Assembly (NCBI GenBank): GCA_001692895.1
Contig: KV748179.1
Span: 4,486,668-4,550,667, forward strand
Reading direction: 5' to 3'
DNA: 64,000 nucleotides
Source of the DNA: Cenococcum geophilum 1.58
Taxonomy: Eukaryota; Ascomycota; Dothideomycetes; Gloniales; Gloniaceae
The notes under the pieces were generated by a model, which searched no databases, was not told where the DNA came from, and saw only the letters and a list, made by a program, of their open reading frames with translations. The position numbers and the translations under genes are program-made. Below are positions 36,130-46,754 of this stretch, in pieces; position 1 is the first letter of the stretch, and each line of letters begins with the position of its first letter.

Positions 36130-38453
36130 AGGCGATGGTAGAGAGCCGTCGCAGCGCGTGCAGCGCGCTGTCGTTCGACTCTGTGGTGTTGAGCCCGCGA
36201 CGCGTACGAAGTATCGCCCTCAACAACACCAGGAGCCTCACTGCCTCCGCTTGGAGCTCCCGTTCTACCATCCAGGGAGGCCTACCAAGGGAAACTGGGA
36301 TACGAAAACCACCCAATGTACGTCTACCTAGCTCGTAGCTAGGGCCGAAACTAGCCTTATTAAGCTAGCGGATGCGGACGCGTCCTAGGCGTACAATAGG
36401 ATACCCTTGGGCTTACACTAGCTCTGAGACCGAATGGATATAGCGAGGGCGTAGGGAACCCTTTTTTATAAGAACTTGTTAAGGTTAACGCGTCGCAGAT
36501 ACCTCGTACGAAACTTATTAAGGCCCTGAAGGCCACCGCGAAAAACTTGTTAAGGCCCTGCCTAAAGAACTCGTTAAGGCCCCTCCAAGGGCCTATCTAG
36601 TATACCGGTACACCCAGGTGACTCAGAAGAGGGTCTTAATAGGCGTAGTGCGCGCAACCTAGTCAACAGCGACGCAATAGCAACGCGACGGCAACTAGAC
36701 GGCTTAATGAGGTGGAAACACGGGCAAAGCTCTAGGCAGCAGAAACATAGACCAGCTTTAACAGCCCCATGGCGTTAAAAGGCGACTTATAGGAGGGTCT
36801 TAATAGGCGTAGTGCACGCAACCTAATGTATATATACAAGGCTACTTATAAAAGGGTCTTAATAGGCGTAGTGTATATAACCTAATATATATATATAGGG
36901 GAGGCTGCAGGGGAAATATAGGCCAGTTAGATAAGGACTTAATAGTTAGAGATATAGGCACAGCTTATAAAAAGGGGGGACACAAGCTTAGTTAGTAGGA
37001 GAGGGGGGAGTAGGTTACCTAGCACGGGACCTAGTTTATAGCCCCCTCCTATAAGATACGGTCGGCCTATTATAGGGAGACCCTTATAGGTAACGCAAAA
37101 CGGGAGCTAGTAGTGTATAGGGTATTGCGCCCCTATATTACTACTAGTTTCCTATAGAGCGTAGTATATAGTAGCTACTACTAGCTCTAAGGACCTTACC
37201 CCTTAGCTAGGCTCTAACCCCTAGTACACTTAGTATATAGGTAGGATTACGTCCTAGCCAGAAAAGATTACTACGTAGCTTAAGAGAACGGATGTATATA
37301 TTAGTATATTAATAGACGGAACCGTTCGCCTCTAGGGCAGTATACCAGTAAGATATGCTTAAGGAGCAAACAGGAGTTACTTAGGTAGGGGAGGCTTTTT
37401 AGTTTGGGCCTTAACTATAGAAGGTACCTAAGGCTTCTATACTATAGAATGCAGCCATAACACCTTTATAGGATTATACTAGTAGGCACATAAGACGGGA
37501 GTTACAACCCCTAGAAAAGGCAGCTTATGCCTATACCGGCAGAAATAATAAAAAAGGTATAAAACTAGAGGCTATAGAAGGCTCCTAAGCCGTATAAAAG
37601 CGTACTAACTCTAGGAGGAGACTCTTATACAGACCGTAGGGGGGCGGACTAGTGCTTAGGCCAATCCCATTATAAGATATCCAAAAGAACTAGTAAGACC
37701 CCCTATTAAGGTGGTGGCAGCCAACTGCTTATAGAAAGCCCCTAGGCCTTTAGGCCTAGGTTTAGGACAAATACTAGAAAACTAGGGTAAAGGCCTAGAT
37801 AAGCAGGCACGTTAAACTCTACTATATAACTACCTGCCCCAGGGCAATCGCCCATAAAGCTGCGGTTACTCGCCATTAACTATTAAATACTACCTAGCAG
37901 CCTAGACAATACCGTACGGTTTTTCTATCTCCTCTTAAGGAGTGGTAACCCTTAGCGAGGGCCTAGTGACTAGGGCCTAGGCATAAAAGATACTTAGGCA
38001 TACACGTCCCACTCGCCTTTTAGTATAGTAGTAGTTTATAAATAAATCCCCCTTACGCCTTTAATAGGCCTTAGGGGGGGGAAGGTATGGCGTATATAGC
38101 AATAGTTAACAAGAGATAGTATATAGGGGGTGGTTAAAATACGGAATACAACTATAAGTATATAGCAATTAAACGGCAAGGACTAGCTAGGATAAGCTAG
38201 AGAAGGAAGCAGTAGTTCCTAAAGAGTTTAAATATCTAAGGAGGACAGGATATAGCCGTAGGCCCGTAGGGCCGCCGCTATGGACGGACATGGCAAACCG
38301 GGGTTTTTTATTCTATTAAGGTGGCTTATAGGGTTTTTCCTCCCCCAAACTACAGGGTTTTCTTTCTGTAAATTATAAGTTTTCCCCCTGTAACGGAGTA
38401 GTCTGCGTGGGCCTAGATAGGATCCGTATTAGACGTTAATTAAGAATTACTAC
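36045..38453 (+). mobile_element. X2: non-LTR element with ribozyme head, inside element N
   Basis: A 2409 bp plus-strand insertion with a perfect 14 bp target-site duplication TAAAACCTAGGCTT (36031-36044 and 38454-38467). It begins at its first base with an HDV-like ribozyme and ends in TTAAGAATTACTAC, the same 3' end as X1. The tail of about 620 bp (37838-38453) is shared with X1. The middle has four CTTGTTAAGGCCC-like units at about 36472-36600 and three GGGTCTTAATAGGCGTAGTG units starting at 36631, 36795 and 36854. A long plus-strand frame between about 37300 and 37800 is interrupted at many Q/W codons and resembles no reverse transcriptase I know, so the element may be non-autonomous. 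The head is barely touched by RIP, the body moderately. Confidence 0.8.
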
Positions 38454-38467
38454 TAAAACCTAGGCTT

Positions 38468-41400
38468 CTTACTTACGAATATTTAATTAGGATTACTATA
38501 GCGTTAACTATTATAAGAATTAAGCTTATTAAGTAACAGTTATACAAAGTAAGGACTATAAGCTACTCTTATATCCTAGATACAATTAGCTTATAAGCTA
38601 GATATATTAAGGATATATCTAGATAATCCTACCTAATAGTAAAATAGGCCTAGGAGAGAGTAAAACCTAACTATTATTTAATATTGTAATAGAGGATACT
38701 AAAAAATATTAGCTTTATAGAATTTAGTAAGATTTAGAATATAATATACCGGAGCGAATAGAGGTAAGAGATTATAAGTAAGATTTTAATTATACGCCTC
38801 GCGAACTTCGTAATTGCGACTATAGGCGTATACTAGTTCCAGAAGATAATATATCTAATATAACATCATTAAAATTAAAATTTTTATCCTCTTTAATACT
38901 TATAGATATAGCATTAGCTTTTCCTTTACTAGTACAGGCCTGTTTTCTTAATTTTTCTAGCTCTTTTAAAACTCGTAGAACTATAGCAGATTATATTAGC
39001 AATATATCTATATTAGAGCCATAATAAATCCATATATTTACGCTTCTCTGCTAGAGCTATTCTTTTGGCGACAGATATAGTTCGCGATATATATAAAATC
39101 CTATACTAATAATACGCCTTCTACGCTTTAAAATTAAAAACATTAATTCTTTATCCACTATAATCATTATTATAATACTATATTACGGATATACAAGATA
39201 TACTAATATTAAAATAGCAGCTAAAAGGCTTAATCAACGCCTAAGATTATTCGCTTAAAAATGGGAGCATTTAACGGCGTTTATATTCTTTACAATTATA
39301 GAGAATATATTACTATCCATTTTACTACAATATGGATTTATTCCAGATACAATACATATATATCGCTTATATCGACACCAGTTTACAATTTTATAGTTAT
39401 TACTATACTTTTCTATAACCGTGAATATTAGAATATAGATATAGTATGGATTAATTAGGGATATAATATCTCTATACCTTCAATCACGTCTAAAATTTCG
39501 TAGTATTACTTACGGCTTATAGCCTCTATAATTAAAGCCATATATTACCCAATACTATCTTAGCCTATATTTCTAGCTCTAATAACCTAACAAATACCGC
39601 GAAGAATGTGGATTTAGTAATATATAATTGCAGACTTTATATAGCCCTGCTAGGTCTGCAAGGGGTTAATATCTACTAGGTAAAGGCCAAGCCCTAATAC
39701 ATTTTAGTAATATCTTTAACATATACGCATTATAAAATACCTTTTACCTACACCCTATCCATATCTATAAGAGCTACATAAAATCCACATTTATGGATAT
39801 AACTCTAATAAGTTAGATAGCCGCAATTCTTATATAAGCGGAATATAGTATAGAAAAGTTGTTAATACATCTCTACTAATTAGCCCATAGCTTGGTTTAT
39901 AAAAACTCTTATTAGTATAATAACTATAGCCTTATTAGAATAAAGATATAACTATAATATAACTAGGTTATATAATACCTTTATTAATTTTAGGGATATT
40001 TACAGCAATTATAACCTTATCTAGCCTAGCTATACCAACTCGTTTAAACAATATATTAATTTTAAACGTTTTTAACGTTAATAGTATTTCTGCCTAGCCT
40101 TTTTAAAAGCATATAATTATTAGCTTACCATTTTCGTGGAATATATCTTATATATATCTAGGACCAGTTTTATAATATAGATGCTTTTTAAATATTACCC
40201 CTTATATATCTTAACCTTATAGAAATAATAAAAGCTATTGCTTTTTAATTATATATCAAATCTTGTCAAGATTTGCTAGGCTTTAATAAAGGCTTAGAAG
40301 GCTAGTAACATCGTATTTTTTGCAAAACTCTTTTATTAAAGGGCTATATATAAAAGAGCCTAATAGAGTAAGGATAAAGCATTAATATAGCTTAGATATA
40401 ATATACTTAAAGTAAGCCCTAGCCCCGACTATCGCTGGATTTATTATTAAAGTTCTTTAATAAGCTGTATTAGAACCTTTAACGGAGGCGCTAGAGGATG
40501 CGTATGTTTACCATAAGAAGTTAAAATAATATAAGGGCAATCCTTAATATTATCTGGCCATATATAATTGAACTCTATATTATATAGGGCTAGTACCTAT
40601 TTTCCAGGCCCTTAGGCGTGGTTACAACCTAGATATATTAGTATTATATTATAGTTATATTATAGTTATATACATATTATAATAACTTACCGTAATTATC
40701 TAATCTTTTCTTCCTGTACTTTATTACTACATAGGTTTCTAGGGTACCTTAATAGCCTTAGTTAAGTAAATCTCTTAAATATTTTAATAAGTATCTTAAA
40801 ACTAAAGAAAGAGACTTTTAGTAGTGTTTTTTATGGTTCTATATTTAACTTCCCTTAGTATAGTATATACTTGCCACGGGTCTATCTATAAGTAACTAAT
40901 TATAGCTTAGTTATAGTAGTAATATANTTAGGATCTATTANANACTAACTNTNTACTTTATAATATAAAGATATNGCTTATAACTAGCACTCTNCTCTAT
41001 ATAGGCAATCTAGTGCTAAAATATATAACAAATACTATTATAAAGCCTATATATATGTTAATAAAAATAGATAATATAAATAAATATCTTACATATTCAT
41101 GTCTCTTTATTTAATGTTATCTTAATTTAATTTTATTAAATCACCAAGGAAATATATAAGAGTTCGCAACGTCTATATTATAACTTAGATATAGTAGCAT
41201 AATATCATAGATATATTATACTTTTTCTTACAATTTACGTATTCTTTCCTAGTCCTCCACTATAATTTACTCGTAATAAAAGTTTTATAGTTAAGGGTCT
41301 AAATATTCGCAATAAAACACGCCTAAATAGGGTATCTGTCTTCTAAAACACTTTTAGAGGCCAAGAAGAGGGTATATTATACTCATTTTGTTCTTTAATA

Positions 41401-42120
41401 TATATAAGTATTGCATCTATCTATATTAGAACCAAGTTATATATAGGATCTATCTAGGATATAGTATCTTACATTTTTGTATATCTTTATAATATATCTA
41501 ATCCCGTGCTTAGAGGATATAGGATATTCCAGTATCTTTTAACTAAACATAAGTCTTTCTACTGCAAGCAATCCAGTTTATATAATTAATATTAAGCCTA
41601 GCTATATTATAGAGATAATTAGTTTATATATTATATATAGCTCGCGTTATATAATTCTACTTACTACTATTATTAAAGAAGAGGCATTAGCAGATTATTA
41701 TAGCATAGGCATTTAGGATTAAATATCTTAGTGGTACTCCCGATATAAGCCGGATATATCCTAATTACCATCTTTAATGTTTATATATATACATTCCTCC
41801 TACACCCGTTGCCCTTTATAGAAGAAGTCCTCCCATAATTATTCCAAGTCTTTAATTAAAGGCTAAGTTTCTTCTATTAGTAGTAGTATAAAAGAACTAC
41901 CTGAGATAGGTAGGTGCGTAAGGGTATCTAGATTATATCCTGGATACATTATTAATCTATCCTAGATACATCTTTACACACTTTAGGATGCTTACGTATT
42001 ATTAGCCATTTTTAATGCTAAGATTTACACGATCTTAAATACGCCAAAGATAGGGTATAGTTACAATATTATATAATAATATGTAGCTTTAATATATTAA
42101 TCGCGATAATTTTAAAGAAT
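38468..42120 (-). pseudogene. Element N, right half: intron-dense gene remains, unknown product
   Basis: On the minus strand an exon-like run at about 41930-41770 includes THLPISGSSFILLLIEET. Another at about 40560-40450 includes YGKHTHPLAPPLK, a histidine-proline-rich motif that I associate, from memory only, with uncharacterised proteins in fungal repeats. A minus-strand intron with GTAAGT and a CTAG end is readable at about 40692-40632. Between about 39240 and 40240 the plus strand also gives a long hydrophobic, coherent frame (for example GFIPDTIHIYRLYRHQFTIL), so a second gene on the other strand is possible. RIP-type stops are frequent. Ambiguous bases lie at 40927-40993. Confidence 0.4.
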
Positions 42121-42214
42121 TTTATATTAAAAGCTCATTAGGTGTGCGCGCACGGGGCTAAAGTTCATCAAGTGTAAGATTTTGCGACGTGGCGTATTTA
42201 AACACTCCCGGAGC

Positions 42215-42745
42215 TTTCGGCTACACTCTCCGACCTTCAGACTCGGAGGTTCTACACAAAGCTCTGCGTACGGAGGCTCTACACGAAGCTCCGCATCGGG
42301 TCCCCGCTATATTCCCGATAGCCTCTACACGTGCCTCTGCCAAGTATACCCCCTATATACACCTAGGTAGCCACCTCATTTTTTACCCTTCCTTACATCC
42401 TCCCTACCTAGGAAGACACCAGAACGACAGCCAGCAGACGACCGTCGCCGGAGCCAGATGACCGTCGCCAGAGCTAGACGACCGTCGTCATCGCCACACG
42501 ACCGTCGCCAGAGCCACACGACAACCGTTCGAACGACCAGCCAGCGAACACGATAAACGATTCGATCGATCGATCGAATTAAGGTAACATAGACAGGTAG
42601 GCACAGATAGGTAGGCATAGACGGGTAGGTATAGACAGATAGACAGACAGACAGGTAGGTAGGCAGGCAGGCAGGCAGGTAGGTAGGCAGGCAGGTAGGT
42701 CGGTAGGTAGGTAGGTAGAAGAGAACCATCGCTATATTATATTAA
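42215..42745 (-). repeat. S3: inverted partial copy of the S block inside element N
   Basis: The reverse complement of this stretch follows the order of 62870-63600: a CCTACCTACCTGCC microsatellite (here GGTAGGCAGGCAGG at 42590-42720), GTCGTCTGG..CGACG units (42425-42530), the GGAGGATATAAGGAAGGGTAAA-type line (42365-42420) and then a remnant of the 12 bp minisatellite (42245-42300). GC-rich and almost free of RIP. No gene; the frames here are repeat shadows. Confidence 0.8.
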
Positions 42746-42835
42746 ATTATCTAAAATAATATAATTTATTTTGCACTAACTGCGTAGGAAGAGCAATACT
42801 TATTTATTGCTTAAAGTAAGTAAGATATATAAAAT

Positions 42836-42965
42836 GCGCGAGGAGGGCATTATATACAGAATGCGCGAGAAGGGCATTATGTACAGAATGCGCAAGAAGG
42901 GTATTATGTACAGAATGCGCAAGAAGGGCATTAGGTATAGAATGCGCGAGGAGGGCATTATATAT
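42836..42965. repeat. 27 bp tandem array at the right end of element N
   Basis: About five units of 27 bp starting GCGCGAGGAGGGCATTATAT and ending ACAGAAT, with few differences between units. Confidence 0.9.
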
Positions 42966-42999
42966 TAATTACGCATTAAGTGCAAAATGCGTAATTAGC

Positions 43000-43200
43000 T
43001 GCACTGCATTATTAAATACAGCAGTATGCCGCACTGCATTATTAAATATAGTAGTATGCCGCACTGCATTGTTGAATATAGCAGTATACCGCACTATATT
43101 GTTAAATACAGCAGTATGCAGCAGTATGCCGCAATATATTATTAAATGCAGCAGTATGCCGCACTGCATTATTAAATGCAGCAGTATACCGCACCTTAGT
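43000..43200. repeat. 30 bp tandem array at the right end of element N
   Basis: About six and a half units of 30 bp built on CAGCAGTATGCCGCACTGCA followed by TTATTAAATA. It lies about 75 bp from the right TIR. Open frames on both strands across it are shadows of the repeat. Confidence 0.9.
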
Positions 43201-43273
43201 CAATACTATACGCTACACGTTGTAGTGCGCGGAATGCGCATTTGGCCGCCAAATGCTGCCAAATGCTGTAAAA

Positions 43274-43297
43274 ATGCTGGTAAATTTTTTCCTGACG
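43274..43297. repeat. Right TIR of element N
   Basis: ATGCTGG followed by TAAATTTTTTCCTGACG mirrors the left TIR at 32920-32943, with one transition. The duplicated TA is 43298-43299 (32918-32919 on the left). Confidence 0.88.
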
Positions 43298-46200
43298 TAG
43301 TTCCGCGTTACTCCACTATCTATTAGTGCTTTAAACTGCTAATCTTACTACTTAACTCGTAAATTTAGGTATCGTCCTTAAATTCCTTTAAGGGTCTAAG
43401 GCTCTACCACTAGCTCCCTCTAGTCCTATAGGCCTCTACTTTTCCTAACTATTAGCTGCTTAATCCTTATACACTTAGCTTACTCTTTAGCCAATGCCTA
43501 GTTCGCTTTTTATCTTCGATATACTATAGACACGTATTCTCTAGGTATTCCCACTACTATTATCTAAGCATTCTTCCGTAAGAAATCTTTCTGGTTAAAG
43601 TGTTATATCTCCTAACTCTTAAACTTTTATTAGATGCCAGCTGTGTATATACTTAGTATTTTTATACTATTGCTTATCTAGCCCAATATATCCTTAAGGG
43701 TATTTCCAATTCTTTTCCTTTGAATTCTTATACATCTCGTATATATTGTCTACGTATACAATCCATAATAGCGTGTGGTATACTAGGTGCTTCGGGTTAA
43801 CTCTTAACTCATTTTTATTTTTAAGTTTAAACCTTTATTATGCTAATCTAAACGTTATAACTTTGTTCGCAGGTACTAAAATGCGTCTCTTACTTCTCTA
43901 GTCCTCTAATTATTCCTCTAGATCCTTTAACGTTATAATTAAGGCTCCTTTAATATAAGTTATGGCCTTCTCTATAATAGGGTGGTCTTAGATAACTCTT
44001 TCATCCAACTATATATAGAAATCTTCCCACTCGTTATTATGTCGCTGCCTATACTACTTTTAGTATAGCTGCTAGAGTATATACGGCTTATCCATAAGGA
44101 AGTATCTTCTTATTACTACGTCGTAATAGCCTTTTATGTATTATTCTTTAAACCTAGTAGGGATCCCTAGATCCTCTTTATTTTCCAGTTTAGTAAGCTA
44201 CTTAGCTCTTAGTATACCTACTCTAGGCCTATTAGTAATTCTTTATACTAGCACTCTATCCCTAGTACGTCCCAATATGCTAGATCTCTTATCTAGTTTC
44301 TGTTTTTGCTATATAATAATTCTTCATCTAAATTCTTCTATAGTTTTTTTTGGTTTGCGTCTTATACTTAGATCCTTAAAGTCTTCTTACTTCTTAATCT
44401 TAGTATTAATATTTTAATCTAGTTACTAGGTCTTACCCGCAATTTCTTTAATAGTTCTTATTCTATTGCTAAAATCTTAGTCCCATAGGATTCTTAATCC
44501 TAAGCTTACTTCTGTCTTAAGCTTAGCTCCAGCCTTAGTCCAACTAAACTTACTTAGTATTCTTATCTTATTTTAAAAGTCTTAAATCTTACTTATCTTA
44601 TCTTAAGAGTCTTATATCTTTAGGAAACTTCGTCCTAAGCTTATTTGTATATCACTAAACTAAGCTATTACTCTACTCTATCGGTTATTATCCGTTATAG
44701 GTCCTTAAGCTTGCCTTATCTCGTCTTAAAAATCTTAGTTATCTCTTATCTCTTCTTAAGAATCTTAAGCTTTTGGCCTTTTACCTTTATTAAGTGCCGA
44801 AGTAGTTCGCTGTCCTACTTCTCTTACGTCTCGTAAAGCGATAGACATTGTGTCTAGTAGGGTCTTAATCCCTACTAATATTCCCTATTCTATAGTGGAA
44901 TTATCCTCTACCTCTTATATAATATCTCTAAGGTCTATATACTCCCAGTAAGCTGCCTTTATTGCCTTATTGTTATAAAATGTTTTGTCTACGTTAAATT
45001 TATTGTCCTTAATGTCCGATCTATAAACTAGTTCGTTAGTTCCTCTATATTCTACTAAGTATAGCTCCTATAGCCAATAGCTTACGCTATACTTAGTGTC
45101 CTTATAAATTTGGCATACGTTATTATAACAAAATGTAAAACTTTTAATTAAATATTCTTTTGTTCCTCGTACCATTTATCGTCCCTCTATACGTATATAT
45201 CGTCTACTAGTCTTATTCCCTTTACTATATAGTAACTCTAACTACTTCTATAGTCTCTAGCATAATAACCCTATTTTCCGCAATTTATATAAGCTCCTTC
45301 TTTAAACCATTTTTCTTGCTATAGAGTCCGCCTAAACGTCTTCTGCTGCTAAGATCCCTAGTTTAGCCTCTGCTCCTTAGACCTTTAATTACCTAATCCT
45401 TATCCTTTAGGTTTCTATAATTTCTTATTCCATCTTCTAGACTCTTTAGTACTACTTAGGTCTATTAGCTTTGCGCCATACCATAGTTTCTAACTTAGCT
45501 TTAGTTGTTGCGTACTCTACGCCTTATATAACTATAGAACTCTATCCTAGCCTCTCTTAGCCTATTCCCTTTAGTAGATCTAATTATCAATCTTAATTAC
45601 TTAATCTATTAGTTCCCTTAGGGTTTCCGCATCTTCTATTAGGATAATCACGTCCTAGATTTTAGCCTTAAGTCCTTATTTATACTGTGCCATAAGCGCC
45701 TTATTGTTCCACTTAACTTACGTCGCTAACGTCTAGAACTGCGTTATATACTTAATTACTAAGGTTCGCTGTATAATATCTTAGAGTTTTCTTTCCGCTA
45801 TAGTTACTGCCTCTGGGTCTCTAAATATTTATATAAGTCGCTTCGTAAACCCTTCCTAGCTTATAAACATAAACCATACTTTTTAATTAGTAGTCGTTAT
45901 TCTATTCGCTTGTATTTCCGTAAAGTAAGGCTTAAACTACTTAAGTACTCTTCCTAACAGGAATAGTCCCGCATATGCTATTCGATCTATAGGTATTAGC
46001 AGCTTCGCTCCTTCTTATATAACCTTAAAGTGCATTTATATAAGAAATCCTTTAAGTTTTAATCTTTCCCCTAAGTACCTTTTAATTAATAGTAACTTAA
46101 TCTTTGCTGCTCCTATCCCATTAATTCTATTTTCCAACGTTGCATTATTTTCTATTAACTAGTCAACTATCTCTTGTAATTGTCCGACCGTCATAGGTTG

Positions 46201-46334
46201 CTATAAGTTAGTGTTTGCTATACTAGTGTCGTTTCCTAATCTTAAAGTAGTTGCCGCCGTTAATAGCGTGGTAGTAGCTGCTTTTGGTGGCATGTTGTTT
46301 AACTTTATTAATACCGTAACCTTAGTAGTAAATA

Positions 46335-46754
46335 TATAACGAAGCCTTATAGTAGGAACTACGGTAAACTTATTAATGGGCTGGGTATATAGGTAAACAA
46401 GAAGTCAATAACGTAATAACAACTAGTAGAGTGGTTGCCCAACAGATTAACTCCAATTGTATTCTAAGATTTACTATAAAGGAGAGAACTATCTAAGTAG
46501 GGACTGTGGTCCTTTAAATACACAACCATACTCCTAAGAAATTCCCTTTATACGTAAGGTACGTGTTATACGTATTATACGTACGTTTCCTTTATACACC
46601 GCGTACACTACGTACAACGTCATATGACCTTAGTTACCATTCCTCGTCACATAGCTCTATCGGCTCCATCCTGGACCGTGCCTAAATCAACTAACTAGCT
46701 TCTTCCGACTCCTCTCCAAGTAGTCGTAACATCGTACTTAAAGCGTCCGTAATA
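46335..46754 (-). repeat. 5' LTR of element B
   Basis: A 420 bp partner of 27544-27928 and relative of the element A LTR at 2064-2484. The duplicated target ACCTA follows at 46755-46759. Confidence 0.92.

Larger units (their letters stand above)
31056..38453. repeat. Inverted pair of shared X tails (31056-31685 and 37838-38453)
   Basis: The two X elements face each other, so their common tails form an inverted repeat of about 620 bp separated by about 6.1 kb. Both arms include a run of C or G residues near 31450 and 38070, GGGCAATCGCCC at the inner edge, and GGATCCGTAT.AGACGTTAATTAAG near the outer edge. The differences are mainly transitions. Confidence 0.88.
32920..43297. mobile_element. 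Element N: large TIR-bounded, TA-flanked DNA transposon-like element
   Basis: A 10,378 bp insertion in the protease of B, about 7.95 kb without X2. The terminal inverted repeats are about 24 bp: CGTTAGGAAAAAATTTACC starts the left (32920) and GGTAAATTTTTTCCTGACG ends the right (43297). Comparison with the same site in E (AACTATATCTT at about 27406) shows that TA was duplicated. Inside lie a fold-back left end, a 12 bp minisatellite, intron-dense gene remains (plus-strand at left; in the right half minus-strand, with an unresolved plus-strand stretch), an inverted S block and two tandem arrays. TA duplication fits the Tc1/mariner group, but size and gene content do not, and I cannot name a superfamily. 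RIP-affected; not intact. Confidence 0.68.
27544..46754 (-). mobile_element. Element B: full-length Gypsy chromovirus inside E, itself entered by X1 and N
   Basis: Minus-strand fossil of the A/E family, spanning 19.2 kb because of later insertions. The 5' LTR is 46335-46754 and the 3' LTR 27544-27928; the target ACCTA is duplicated. Gag starts at 46293 (MPPKAATTTLLTAATT) and runs to about 43400. The protease is split by element N (43298 and 32919). Reverse transcriptase lies between about 32480 and 30770 and is split by X1. RNase H is about 30500-30150, integrase about 29920-29190 and a chromodomain about 28830-28720. A sense purine tract adjoins the 3' LTR at 27929-27955. Dozens of RIP-type breaks, but fewer than in E. 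Confidence 0.93.

Noticed and set aside
36017-36338. Three overlapping frames of 67-99 residues at the X2 head
   Set aside because: They overlap on both strands in the GC-rich ribozyme region, which simply lacks RIP stops. The RNA fold explains the sequence better.
37300-37800. Reverse transcriptase in X2
   Set aside because: The long interrupted frame has no YxDD-like motif or other reverse transcriptase block that I can recognise.
32920-43297. Element N as a Polinton/Maverick or a Starship
   Set aside because: The duplication is TA rather than 6 bp, no polymerase B, capsid or integrase is visible, and no tyrosine-recombinase (captain) frame is seen at an end.
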